From contig VJWN01000029.1 in assembly GCA_007644065.1 (NCBI GenBank), positions 310,001 through 374,000 of the forward strand: DNA of 64,000 nucleotides, in the 5' to 3' direction. The position numbers and the translations under genes were made by a program. Shown piece by piece: positions 1-10,913 of the stretch. Below the pieces are notes generated by a model that saw only the letters and a program-made list of their open reading frames with translations, did no database searches and was not told where the DNA came from. The DNA is from Margaritispora aquatica. Lineage: Eukaryota > Ascomycota > Leotiomycetes > Helotiales > Discinellaceae. The first letter of the stretch is position 1. Each line of letters begins with the position of its first letter.

Positions 1-945
1 TGCTATACGTCCATGAGACTGCGAGTGGTACGAGCCATGCCAAAGCGAGAGCTGGAAGGAGCCTCATCACGGGGTATGGAGAAAGGGTACCACGTTCATC
101 TTGAGAATCTGGCAGGGTGTTGGGTTTTAAGGTTATGCGAATCCCGGATCGTCGTTGACTCCACCTTGCTGTGCCGCTTTGCTACATCCTCGTATTCAGT
201 TCATCCGGATAACCTAGCTCTTATCTCCTTGGGTTCTTATAAACCATTTTTGACTCTGATCATGTCGCGACTTGCTTGCATAGAACAATCTTGTAGCTTC
301 CCAGCCCTGTAATTGAGAGAGACCATGAATTTTCAAGATACAACCACTTGCATCGTTTCTAAGTTCGTGCCTCGCGACATATGCAAGCCAGGAGAATTTC
401 CCTTACTGACGTGCTTACATACTAGCTCCGGAAGCTTGTATCTGGATAAGACGACGGCGCTTTAGATGGCTTATATTTGATTCTTTTCGTTATAGTCTCG
501 TGCGTGACGAAACTAGATATAATAACGTTCAAGAATATAACCCGTGTTCGTGTAGCCAAGAAATAGAGTGACAAAATTCCAAGTAGTAACCACATCTGGA
601 ATGGCATAAAGCTTCTAAGCTCTCCACTTTATAATTTCAAGAACATAACATAGTGCGCCTAGCAGTTTGAAGTTGCTGCACTTTGGTTCGTAAGATCGGA
701 TGATCTGAATTGCCAAAGTTAGGATGATGACATACTGTGAACTTGTGCGAACTTTTGTAGAAGCATTCTATAGTTTCTCCAGGGTCCGATTCTCCGGCAA
801 GTGATGGAACTGGACCACTCAGGAACTGATAGTTTTAGTGGATAGTTTCACAACACCTTTCTTGAATGATATCACTTCATCAATCTCTCTCTGGCGCTGG
901 AGCCTGAACTTCGAGGGAGCAAAAACTGGCAGATGTTGCCACATA
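1..945. other. Intergenic, no gene seen
   Basis: Open frames here are short and mostly overlap each other on both strands. None shows a domain, a splice-extended frame or a convincing start. The left half could be the end of a gene outside the window, but nothing in the sequence shows that. Confidence 0.5.
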
Positions 946-1957
946 TCAACCCATCTCAAAATGAGGAGTTGATCCCTCCATCTCCGCAATATATGCACTG
1001 CCGGCTCCCTGAGTGTTCAGCAAGTAAGATCTGTAATTCCCATTGCGGTACGGATTCCTAGAATTCAAGAATATCGCCTCGGCGGCAGCAGTTGGGCTAA
1101 TGATACGAGCAATATCTTCAGGTGGAGGAGAAATTCGATAGTAGTCTTCTGGCAGCGCATCGCTTGGAAAGTCACTAGGAAAAGCATAAACTTGTGATGG
1201 CATGGACGGAGGACTGAATAGCTGCACTTTGATATTCTCTGGCGTTAGAGATGGAGTTGGTGGCGAGTGTAGAGGAACAAATAATGGTTGCACTTTTGAA
1301 GATCCTGAAATCAGTGAAGGTGTTGTACCTCTCAGCATTGGGTCTTGATGCTGAGCTCCAGACATGTAGACAGGCATATTTTCGTCTTCGTCGCGGACTT
1401 GAGTCGCTGGTTGTTTTCCTCTTTTAACGGCTGACATTCTACCATTTATATTCATAGCAGGAGGTGATTTTCGAGCGAGCTGCTTTGCTAGCACAATCTG
1501 TCTTGTGATTTCGGCATCTTCAACGGCTTGGTTTTGCTTGTCTTCGAGGCTTTTTTTCCGGTTTGCTGCCTCCACCAATTTAAGCTCTGTACCCTCTTAA
1601 GCTTGAGTCGAATGAGACGGCGTCTGTAAAGCATTACATACCTCTGATTTTCTTCTTAGTTGCTAAGCTAGCAAATGCACCTTTGATAGATTGAAAGCGA
1701 TGATCCAGCTTGGATGCCTTCCTATGATCAGGGGAGAACGGCATAGCATCCACTGCGCGAGCAGCATTGATCCCAATTTCACTTGCTATGAGGCTGTCAT
1801 GATGTGAAGTTGGGACGAAAAGTGCAGAATGGACAGCCTATTGACCTCGAAACCCTGACCGAATATCACTTTGCAGCTGAAGCTTCGCATGAAGCCTTGT
1901 TTCATCAACAATGAGTTCATTTGCTGGTGTTCTCGATTGTGGCGATATAGATAACAT
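946..1957 (-). CDS. Hypothetical protein, about 296 aa, three exons
   Basis: I do not recognise this protein. My model is complement(join(946..1586,1642..1793,1860..1957)). The 55-nt intron at 1587-1641 has a GTATGT donor and a GTACAG acceptor and joins a Lys/Arg-rich helix to the downstream helix in frame. The 66-nt intron at 1794-1859 has a weaker GTCAGG donor but removes an in-frame TAG at 1838-1840. Without that intron the gene would be broken. The N-terminal 130 residues look helical and charged, with a coiled-coil flavour around the KKSLEDKQNQAVEDAE motif. The C-terminal half is rich in Pro, Ser and Tyr, probably disordered, with no signal peptide or membrane segment. The start at 1957 is the first ATG of the joined frame; a further upstream exon is possible. 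Confidence 0.5.
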
Positions 1958-2221
1958 AGATGCTGCTTGTCATTGGTTATAAGCCTTAAACCAACTGGAT
2001 TGGCAACGCCACCTGTTTCCTGCTCTGTGGACCGCTGACCAGAAATAGGCGGCCTTCGATTACGCCCGCATTGTGGTGTGGCAGACTTGCATGCCACTGA
2101 CACAGCCCTGTATCCTGTCATTATTAGCAAGAAGTTCTCTTAAACATGATTTATCTATGATGGGATCACATCAACAGCCCTAACTGTAATCGCACTTGCT
2201 AAACAGTTCACCAAACCTGAG

Positions 2222-3810
2222 TTGTGTACGATGGACCCTCCTATAGGATTGAAAGATCCAGCAGCTTTAGATCCTATTGACGAAAAGGCTTTGACGAGAC
2301 CAATTCCAGATGATATCACCCCCGAATCTATTCATCCACATAAGAGAAAGTCATTTCCTGTGCAGCCTTCTTATAGTGGAGCAACAGTGACAAACGTTAT
2401 CAGAGATTCTGATGCCCAAGGAGAAGATATATTCCCACCAAAGAAGACGGTAACCTTCAGAAGGACTCCAACATGGAAGAGTTACTTGACCGAAAGTCCT
2501 CATACGTTTGAACGTGATGAGCTGAAGCAGGATCCCAAGGAAAAGAAAGGCAAGGAGGAAGACTATGATCACCTCAAGCCTTGGAACAAATATCCACTGG
2601 GATACCCAAGATTTTCCGCATTTATGGCAAGCGATGAGGACAAATCAACTACTATATTCCGGCGTTTCCAAAGGTTGTCTGCCAGAAATCTGCTGTATCT
2701 TGAGAGCGAATTGGCAGATTTGGAGCATGAACAGGATGAAATGGACGAGGAGAGTAAATGGGATCCTGATCTGAGTCGGAGCATGAGAAGCTGGAATTTG
2801 CTTTGTATCCAAGCGACACCACGAGAACTCTTGGATGGTGAAAGTGAGGAAGAGTATGACCGATTCTTATATCTGCGGGATGCGGCTGCTCAGAGATTGC
2901 ATTTGGCCTGGAGGATCCGGGAAGTATTGAAGACATATCGTGAGTAACACGCACTATTCATTGAACTCCCCACTGACGTTTTAATAAGATGAGTCTCTGA
3001 AAAGGGAAAGTGAAGTACTGGCTTTTGATGGACCAGATCGCCGACCTCTCAAAGGAACGAGAAAAATCTTTGGAACCGGATTAAAAGCCGCCATGCTCCA
3101 TGGGGAGATGAAAAGCCATCTTGACAATGAAAATGAGCAGGACCTTTGTGTGCTGTCTCCACATGTAGAGCAAGATAGACTAACGAGACTCCTTGAAGGA
3201 CGTCTCTCATACTTCTTTCGGGTATGTTAGTTATGCTATTGCATATTGAGAGGGGCTGACAAGTGCCTAGACGAGAACAGATGATGGCCTTTCGAATTTC
3301 GTTTCCCACAAGCGAGTTTCAATCGCTGTCTCAATCATCAGCGGAATGCTAGCAATTTTGTTCTTACTTGGTGCAGTCTTGGGTTTGTACTGGGTGACCA
3401 ACCCAAATGCCAAGCTGGGCATGCTAAGTGGTCTTACGGTTGGTTTTGCTGGATCTCTTGCCCTCTTTACCAATGCCCGAAGACAGGATGTGTTTGCCTC
3501 AACTGCGGCGTATGCAGCAGTCTTGGTGGTATTTATCAGTGGGAATCTTGGGTCGGATGGTGGCGTTTCGTCGAGCGCAACAACACCAACAAGCGGTGTC
3601 TTCACTAGCACAATAACGCAGTTTGCAACAGTAACTGCTAGCACAATAACGCAGTTTGCGACAGTAACTGCTCCAGCCACGGCTACCGCAGCAGGCAATT
3701 CAGCAGCTGGTGGTCTCTCAACAAATCAGAAGATTGGGATCGGAATAGGTGTGCCAGTTGCTGTTGCGTCTATGGCAGTCTGCTTCTATCAACTACGAAA
3801 GAGAGCTTAA
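2222..3810 (+). CDS. DUF6594-domain membrane protein with extra stalk and fourth membrane segment
   Basis: The model is join(2222..2939,2989..3221,3271..3810), giving 496 aa; a second ATG at 2231 is equally possible. The introns are 49 and 49 nt. The first has a GTGAGT donor, the second a GTATGT donor with a CCTAG acceptor. The DUF6594 signature is clear from family knowledge: GYPRFSAFMAS, then a helical FRRFQRLSARNLLYLE segment and an acidic L-E-D-E-Q helix. At the C-terminus there are three closely spaced hydrophobic segments, starting after SHKRVSIAVSIISG and ending in VVFISGNLG. Most family members, as I remember them, stop about there. This one adds a Ser/Thr/Ala stalk with an exact 11-residue duplication (STITQFATVTA) and a fourth segment, IGIGIGVPVAVASMAVCFYQ, ending in basic residues. 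That tail resembles fungal wall-sensor transmembrane segments. The family function is unknown. Confidence 0.85.
3603..3671 (+). repeat. 33-bp tandem duplication inside the DUF6594 gene
   Basis: Two copies of a 33-bp unit beginning TAGCACAATAACGCAGTTTG lie head to tail and differ by one A/G change. Each encodes 11 residues (STITQFATVTA), so the duplication lengthens the Ser/Thr stalk without changing frame. Confidence 0.9.
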
Positions 3811-5919
3811 ACGTAGCAATGAAAGGTGGCCGAGTCAGATCTAGGCTACATCCCAAGATCTCTGCATGATGAACGCACTAAGGATTTATGAAGCGCAGTT
3901 TGATAATCTCATACTCATTTTCATCACAACTCTGTCAGCTTCACCCAGTAATATAGACAAGTCTTCTTCCCAGAACAAATACAACTATGTAGATTGTTCC
4001 TTGACACTGTCCGCATCAGAGAATTCCGAGGGCGGACTTATAGCCAGAGGTATGCTGATTAGCAGAGTTGAGGCCCAACAAAACTTTTACGTATATATGC
4101 TCCGGCTGACGGCAAAGGAGTACGAATGTTAGGTTTTCCTTGAGCCTCGACGTACCACAAGTCTGAGCGGAGCAGCAAGGGAGATGGAAGATTTTGCGGG
4201 GCCGTCGATCCGGAAGTGGAGTGCATGGAAAAATTGATACTGTATGACCAAAATAGATTTCATAACCCAAGTGAGCATCTGAGGCTGTGACAACTTCGTC
4301 TATTTGATGAAAGCTGATATAATATCACTCCCTCGTGAAGCAACTTCATAGAATCAGCCTGCCGTGCCTCGAGATATCATCCTCCATGCATAGTTGTCAC
4401 GTCCTTGTTGGTAAAAATGCGAGGCCGTGTTTCGTGAATGCCAAGATGATCGGAACAAGGCCAAGATTTGTTTCCATCAGATATGGTTGACTTGCGTTGT
4501 TCTCAAAGTTCAAGTTCGAAGATAGACCTTCCCAGATCTCTCTCTTCCAGACTTGTTGCTCTTGATAGCTACCTTTCGTCAACACTCGACTGCCAGCCAT
4601 TTGAAATGAGGAAATTCTTATGCTGCGAGGCTGTGACCGGTAGTGCCGGAATTGTTGCTGTATCATACTGTCATTGTTTGTGATTTCACACCAACACAGG
4701 CATGAAGTGACGACTCATCAACAACTGTGCCCCGAATCCTCACAGCAACATCCTCTCTCATTCGGGAACTCATTAGGAAACACAGTCAGGCTGACTCGAG
4801 CGAAGGTGCGCATAACGCAGTGCACAATGCTCTTTCTAGGCAGTATCGCTACGCCGTTAATTTCCGTGTGACACAGAACGACGATTCGAATGTTGGAGAG
4901 TTCTGATGGCAGAGCAGAGAGATGCAAATCATCGTCGAATGGCATCCTAGGGCACAGGCACAATGGGGAGCTGGCCAATTGATGTGCTGAAATGGTACTG
5001 TATCGATTTTTTAGCTGAAACATCGGCTCAGCCTCATTTCCAGTACCAATGCCAGTGCCAATCCCAATGCACGATGCCAGCCAGCTCACTCACAGAATGC
5101 AGCTGGATGGACCTGCACATGGAATTGGCCCCCATATCCGACTTTTCTTCTTGCGCCATATTTCACTCTATTCGCACATTATCACCAGAGGTCTCGATCT
5201 TCCTCTGACCTGTTGTTCTCTCTGTCGCAGATAAACATCTCCAAGCAAGATTCTAGGCAATTAATTCCACTGCTGGCTTTGCGTTACTTTCTCAACCCCG
5301 CTATCATCAAACATCTCCGAAAAGACACAGCAGGGCGGGGTCTCGACAACAACGAAAATCATTGCGCTGCTGTGATCTTTGAACATCCAGCCATTTTCGA
5401 AACCTGTTCCGGTCCGCAGATTGTATATAAAGACTGCATATAACATTAGAGGTAAGATTTGCGAAGTGAGGGGGGAAGAAAGAGAAATGCTTGCGTTGCT
5501 TGACCTGCAAATAGCCTTTCGTCTTCTTGTCTGCTCCACTTCCGCGTCATGAGCGAACAAAAATTAACATCCTCGCAGTTTTACTGCAGCCACAAACCTT
5601 GTATTTGTTCATAAACCTCGGATTCTATACGTGTAGCATAGCACGTTACTCGTTGCTGCAGAGAGGAGTGGATGTGAGTGTGGATGTTGATGTTGATGTG
5701 GACGAGGAATACTGGTGCTTGAGAAATTCGTCGTAAAATGTCTTCTGGTAAGTCTTTCTCAGGAGGGATGTCACTCGACATCGATCCTTCTGTTTCGATC
5801 TTCCTCTATGTTTGTGTTTCCTGTTCCATCATATTCAAACTTTCATTTTGGGCATCTCCAACTCCAAGAGAACCACCACTCGACTTGCGGAAGTCCAGAA
5901 GCAAGACACTAGCAGAGCA
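3811..5919. other. Intergenic; probable promoter and 5' leader of the 5920 gene
   Basis: No gene is supportable between 3811 and about 5400. A TATA-like TATATAAAG lies at 5424-5432. It is followed by pyrimidine-rich leader sequence, a GATGTT-type microsatellite at about 5670-5705, and an upstream ORF at 5738-5923. These suit a long leader for the gene starting at 5920. A GTAAGT at about 5748 could be a leader-intron donor. Confidence 0.45.
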
Positions 5920-5923
5920 ATGA
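5738..5923 (+). other. Upstream ORF whose stop overlaps the main start codon
   Basis: A 61-codon frame starts at an ATG in good context (AAAATGTC) and ends in TGA that shares bases with the ATG of the main gene (ATGA at 5920-5923). It could attenuate translation or permit reinitiation. A GTAAGT just inside it (about 5748) means it may instead be removed as a leader intron. Its translation includes one hydrophobic stretch, not a recognised domain. Confidence 0.35.
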
Positions 5924-8922
5924 TTACCCCCAAAGAAGTCGTGGGCCGTTTCTCCTCAAGACTCAACAGACTCTCTGCCTCTCTTCCTCGCTTGAGCACC
6001 AATTCTAAACATCCAAAAGACAGTCCTCCCCCCCAGCCAGACCAGTCGGTCCCACGAACATACGAAAATCCCTCATCCTTCGATAGACCACCTGCGAGAG
6101 CTCCTCCGCCAGCACCTCAACGTTCACAGACATCGGAATATAGTCCGTCAACATCTCGGGATGTTCAGACTCCAACTAGCCCCACAGAGCATATACCTTA
6201 TGCGACGCCAACTTTGACGGAGGTGAATAGGAGTTCTTTCAATGGCAATCGATCGCGGGCACATTCACTTGCGCCGCCTATTGCCCCTGCGCCAGTGGAT
6301 TTCAACACCAATGCTTTCAATGGAAATCGGTCTCGAACAAATTCACTGGTACCTCCTCATGCCTCTGGCTCAGTGGAAACCACAATCACGGCAGGAAAGA
6401 TTGCCGTAACTTCTCCTAGAGGTAGTCGACCGGATTCCTATCATTCTGAGGGTCTTGAAGGAGAGACGACAACAAGAGGTAGGAGAAAGAGCTGGTTGCC
6501 AACCATATCTCGACAAGAGAAATCAAAGTCGCGGCAAGTATCCCAGGAGTTTGGAGTAAATAGCTTTGGAGCTTGGGTGAACGCAGGAGAAGCCAAAATT
6601 ATATATAATAGCAATTTGCTGCATCAAGGCGAACGGGTAAGAATATCAAACACTTGATTCAGGGCTGTCTTGACACGAGAACAGATACCAGAACTTTGGA
6701 ACGAAGGACCAGAAGCAGATACATTTGTATACCTATTCCCACGCGAATCTGGACGAGGTCCGCAGATGAAGGTCTATTCATCTGCACTTTCAGCTTCACA
6801 ACCTATAACACAACTTATGTTTGGGGATATATATTCTGGAAGAGCGAGGGGAAGAAGTTTCGATGGACGAGGAAGCTTGACAATAGAAGATGCAACACGA
6901 AATTTGGCAGTTCGAGCTCCAATAACGCCCCCATATACACCAAGAACAAACACGACGGAAAACCAATCGACCTCCGATGGCTCTAATGAATCAATACGTT
7001 CTTTTGCAGAAGGCTCCAAAGAAATACACTTGTACTTTCCGACGGGAGTGTCGCATACTGGGCCACATTTCAGTATCGAGGAGATCCAGCGACTTATTGA
7101 TGCGCGAAATTTGTTCGCGTTCCTGAATGGTCAACCTCTTGTCGCAACCTCAATATGCCCTACAAATTTTCGAGTCTTGCTCTCCATCGCTTTCCAGCTT
7201 AAACGTTTTAATTTCACCAATATTGATGGCTCCACATTTGGCGAAGCTGTCATTGCCAGCACGAATTTCCTCGTGGACGATCAAAAGATTGCGGATGTTC
7301 GTGGCAGCCTGGAAAAAAATCTTGAAGCACTGATTCTTGGCGAGCATTTGCGGTCAGTAGACCTGTACAACGAGGCATTTGCGCATGCGGTTGGAAAGTA
7401 TGCAAGCCTTGAAAGTATGAAGTCTCCGTTGTGGAATGAAATAAGCGCAACCACTCTCAACAAACTACAGCGATCGGACATTGAGTTGAAAGGCAAGATC
7501 AATTCGGCCGAACTTAGCTTGGTCAACTTCGAATTTCCTTCATTGTTTGCAGGAATCGCAGCTTCGATCTCCAGTGACGAAGCTCGACTCGTGCGATTTG
7601 GCAAATGGAAATCTCATTTCATGTATATGAGAAGGCAAACCCTGAGTTTCTACAAGCAGCAACACGGCTCATGGCCCCCTAAAGCCAACCCAAAGAAGAA
7701 CAATTTCGTGCAAGGAGGACTCAATAGGTTGGTGCTGAAAGGCCTGTACCACGACTTCTGTTGTGTCTATGATTACCTGGCCAACAGGACTTCACTTACG
7801 CCACGAGGCATGAATGAAGCTGAGGATACAGCAACTAATGATGTCGATCCTGTTCACGCTGCCATGCGCAAGCTTCTAGCCGAGTTTGATCGATGTTCTC
7901 CTCCTGTCTTACCACCAATCCCATACGATGTTCCACTTGTACCAGATGTATCAACGGTAGAACCCAATCTTCAAAAGATGGGACCAAAAGAGCTCTCAAA
8001 ATTGATGTCCCGCAAGATGAAAGATCACGAAATTGCTGTACTCCTAGCCAAATCCTCTGGTCATTCTGACGGCAGCAACTCCTTCTTGCAAATGTACAGG
8101 GAGTTCGAGACCAAGGAAGCAAAGGGCATGAACATCTCAGAGCTAAGCGAGATGCGTTACGGGCACTGGATTTTCATATATGCCGTCCTTCAATCACTTC
8201 CACTTCTTGTAATGGATGCTCCTGATCTCAAATTCACGGAAGGAGTGGAAAATTTTCTGTGTCAGCTTCCACTTGGTGGACTACCTTGGATTAATGATGT
8301 TGGAATTAAGATGAGTTGGTATGGCGTTGAAGGTGGAGCTGTGGTATCTTTACCATCAGATGTCGTGAACTACGGCCACGAGGCCACTTATCGCCGATCT
8401 CATTGCTGGGTCATGGGCACTAAGTGGTTGAATGGGGAGATTGAAAACGAACGTGGCTCATCTGGAGCGCAAGGAGAATTATCGCCGCTAGTTCCACCAC
8501 CAGGGTTTGCGGGAGGTGAATTGGGCCTACGACCAAGTGTGCGACAACGACAGCGAGATAGCTACAGCTCAAATGCTGGACTTGCTCCTCATGGAGATCG
8601 TAGTGTCAGTAGGCATAGCAGGAAGTCACAACGAAATAGTATTGCTCTTGGTCTGGAGCGTCTTCCAATTCCAGCAGGGGAGGGACCACATTTTGGGGCG
8701 ATGCCTGGATACATTGGAAGTCAGTCTGGGACTCCTGGAGCCGGCACAGCGAAATCTTCGAGTACAGCGACAAGTACAATAAGCCATAGCACTGCGCAAA
8801 GCAATCGAGCTTCGAGTCACGGAAGACTAGATTCACCTAGTGCCAGTGTGAAGGGTAGCACCTTTGACGATATCTTGGGTGGGATGCCCGACACCGGTAA
8901 GAAGAGCAGGAGATGGATCTAA
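5920..8922 (+). CDS. Large fungal protein with a DUF8004-like domain
   Basis: The model is join(5920..6636,6685..8922), giving 984 aa. The 48-nt intron has a GTAAGA donor, an ACAG acceptor and a CTTGAC branch, and both sides are in phase 0. Residues 1-230 are a disordered Pro/Ser/Arg region with two near copies of FNGNRSR. Next comes LWNEGPEADTFVYLFPRESG, the start of a long conserved domain. That domain includes LFAFLNGQPLVAT, FTNIDGSTFGEA, LVRFGKWKSHFMYMRRQ and WPPKANPKKNNF with GGLNRLVLKGLYHDF. I recall this block as DUF8004, common in ascomycetes and of unknown function. The C-terminal 200 residues are again low complexity (Ser/Gly/Arg), ending in DTGKKSRRWI. No signal peptide or membrane segment is seen. 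The ATG at 5920 was chosen over upstream in-frame codons because conservation-like composition starts there. It is probably cytoplasmic, perhaps signalling-related, but that is a guess. Confidence 0.85.
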
Positions 8923-10592
8923 GTCATGAGAGACTGAATGTCAAGTTTAAACGTACAAAGTGGCTGGAAATGGGTGGAGATTTTTATCATGTTTATTTGC
9001 GCATAGCGAGGGGTGTCTTTTGCACATATTTTGACTTTTTGGGACGATATCACGGCTAGAAGACAGCATATACTGCGAGCGAGTGATCAAGATCATGACT
9101 GCATTTTGTTTTAAATGGCGTCAGATAAAAGAGAGCATTTTTGGTGGAATTTGGAGGTGTTGGCTGATATTGCTTTTGAGCAGATGATTAGAAATGTCAT
9201 TTGGGGGGGATTGGAGGGTGCGCAAAACATATTTGATAATTTCGAGATATTCTGCTTCGTATTCTTCAACCTCAGCTTGAATTATTCGCCATCTTGTGTT
9301 CCCTGACCAATTGAATGATAATGCAGTTTTGAGCTTCTCTTGCCTTCCCGCTCTGTTTGGTGTTCCCATATCTGGCACCATCCCTCTTTCTATTGCGGTG
9401 AGTGATTGGGACATTCGGATTTGGAATTTGAAAGAGGGAACAGTGTACCGTTCTCCAAGTGGACTTGATCCAAACTTGAATAGACTAGAGTTGATTAGAA
9501 TGACTCGATTTGAACGAGTCAGCGAGTGAGCGTAGGAGCATTTATATGTGAGTCCGTTAAGACTATATCAAGGTTGGTGGTGAGTGGTACGAGTGGTGAG
9601 CGGGCGAATCAGCGGATGCCTTGTGATAGCAATAGGATACAATAAGCGAGAGTGGGGTAGAAGGAGGAGTTTCCCTGACGTGGCAAACAAGGACAATTTA
9701 TTTGCTACATCCTCATCGAAAAAGTAAGTCGGGGCTACCAATTGTGAAGGCGGATTCAATGTTGTACTGGAAGGCGTTTGAGGGGATTGGAGGGTTATGG
9801 GAGTGGCTTGGTTGGTTTAGATTGCGTTTTAGAGTGTCTGAGTTGCGATGTGCAACGTTTTCTGAGGACGGGCTCGGGATTCAGGTTTGAGATAGGTGGG
9901 ATGGGATGGGATTGCTTGAGTTTGTGGGTTCTTGGGTTCGATGTGGTCAGCTGAGTGGGCTGACATTAATGGGTTTGCATGCGAGACGACGGATGTGTTG
10001 GGTACGGTGTGTAGAGTTTATGTTATCATTGGAAGTTTTGTTATGGGCTGACATATGTTTCGCAACAGTTATTTGGTTGGAAGCTCATTGAATTGTGGTA
10101 CATTCTCGTACATCTCGCGGGCACGAATCGGCCAGAGTACCAGATTTCTGCTATGCTTATCAAACTCTCGTCTAACAAACCTCTAAAGGAATACCAAGCG
10201 TTCCATATCCACATCTCGTCTAGAACATATCATGGCAATCCAAACAAGCACGCCAATTCACCATTGTGGTTTCCAATGCAGTTATCTTGTGCACTCGTCA
10301 GTAATTATTCAAAATTGTCTAAATGCCAGCACATGAATTCAGAGGGGAAAGAAAAAAGAGAGCATGGAGGCAGTGAAACGTACTCATATCAGTCGTGGCG
10401 TCACGATCTGGCTGGCCCCCTCCTGGGGAACACTTGCAGGTTAGAAGACTTCCATTTGATTTGCAATTATGGCAACTTGCTCCGAGGCCCCCGCTGTTTC
10501 GTGATAAAAAGTGTTAGTGTCACTATTCTCATATATTTTCCATCGAATTTCTGCTGTTAAGCGAGAAAAGCCACTAAGGCAGAGGGGTGTGC
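8923..10592. other. Intergenic, no gene seen
   Basis: The stretch is G/T-rich on the plus strand with many short frames but none with domain-like composition. The right end is the likely 3' untranslated region of the minus-strand secreted-protein gene ending at 10593. Confidence 0.45.
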
Positions 10593-10913
10593 TTACTCTG
10601 GTGTGCACTGATAGGAACGGCATTAGCATAGACTTTCCACAATATAGGCGATATAGAGAGATGAGGCAGGGAGAAAGAGACATACAACGAGATTCCCGCC
10701 ATAGTTCGCATAGCAGTGGTTTAGATCCAGTTTTGTGTCGTGCAGTACCTGGGCATCGTCCAGGCAAAGTCCGCACAGCATACCGACAGTGCAGCCGACT
10801 TTCGCTGCGCAGCTGTAGATATAGTCGTGATCATTGCGGGAGGTCACAAAGGTGAGGAAGAGAGATATGATAAGCAGCTTGGAACCGTGAAACGAGGATG
10901 GAGTAATGAGCAT
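10593..10913 (-). CDS. Small secreted cysteine-rich protein (effector-like candidate)
   Basis: The model is complement(join(10593..10607,10686..10913)), giving 80 aa. The 78-nt intron is textbook: GTATGT donor, TGCTAAT branch about 15 nt before a TATCAG acceptor, phase 0. The terminal exon is only 15 nt and adds the final cysteine (CTPE then stop). Residues 1-25 read as a signal peptide with hydrophobic core LLIISLFLTFV, cleavage probably just after. The mature part of about 55 residues holds six cysteines (SCAAKVGC, MLCGLC, NHC, VC) and ends soon after the last. Upstream there is a TATA box and a pyrimidine-rich 150-nt leader. Small size, secretion signal and dense cysteines match fungal secreted effector or apoplastic proteins as a class. 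I do not recognise a named family. It sits alone in gene-poor DNA. Confidence 0.7.

Noticed and set aside
10093..10560. 155-codon plus-strand frame
   Set aside because: Begins at a non-ATG codon, overlaps the 3' flank of the secreted-protein gene and has no domain-like segment.
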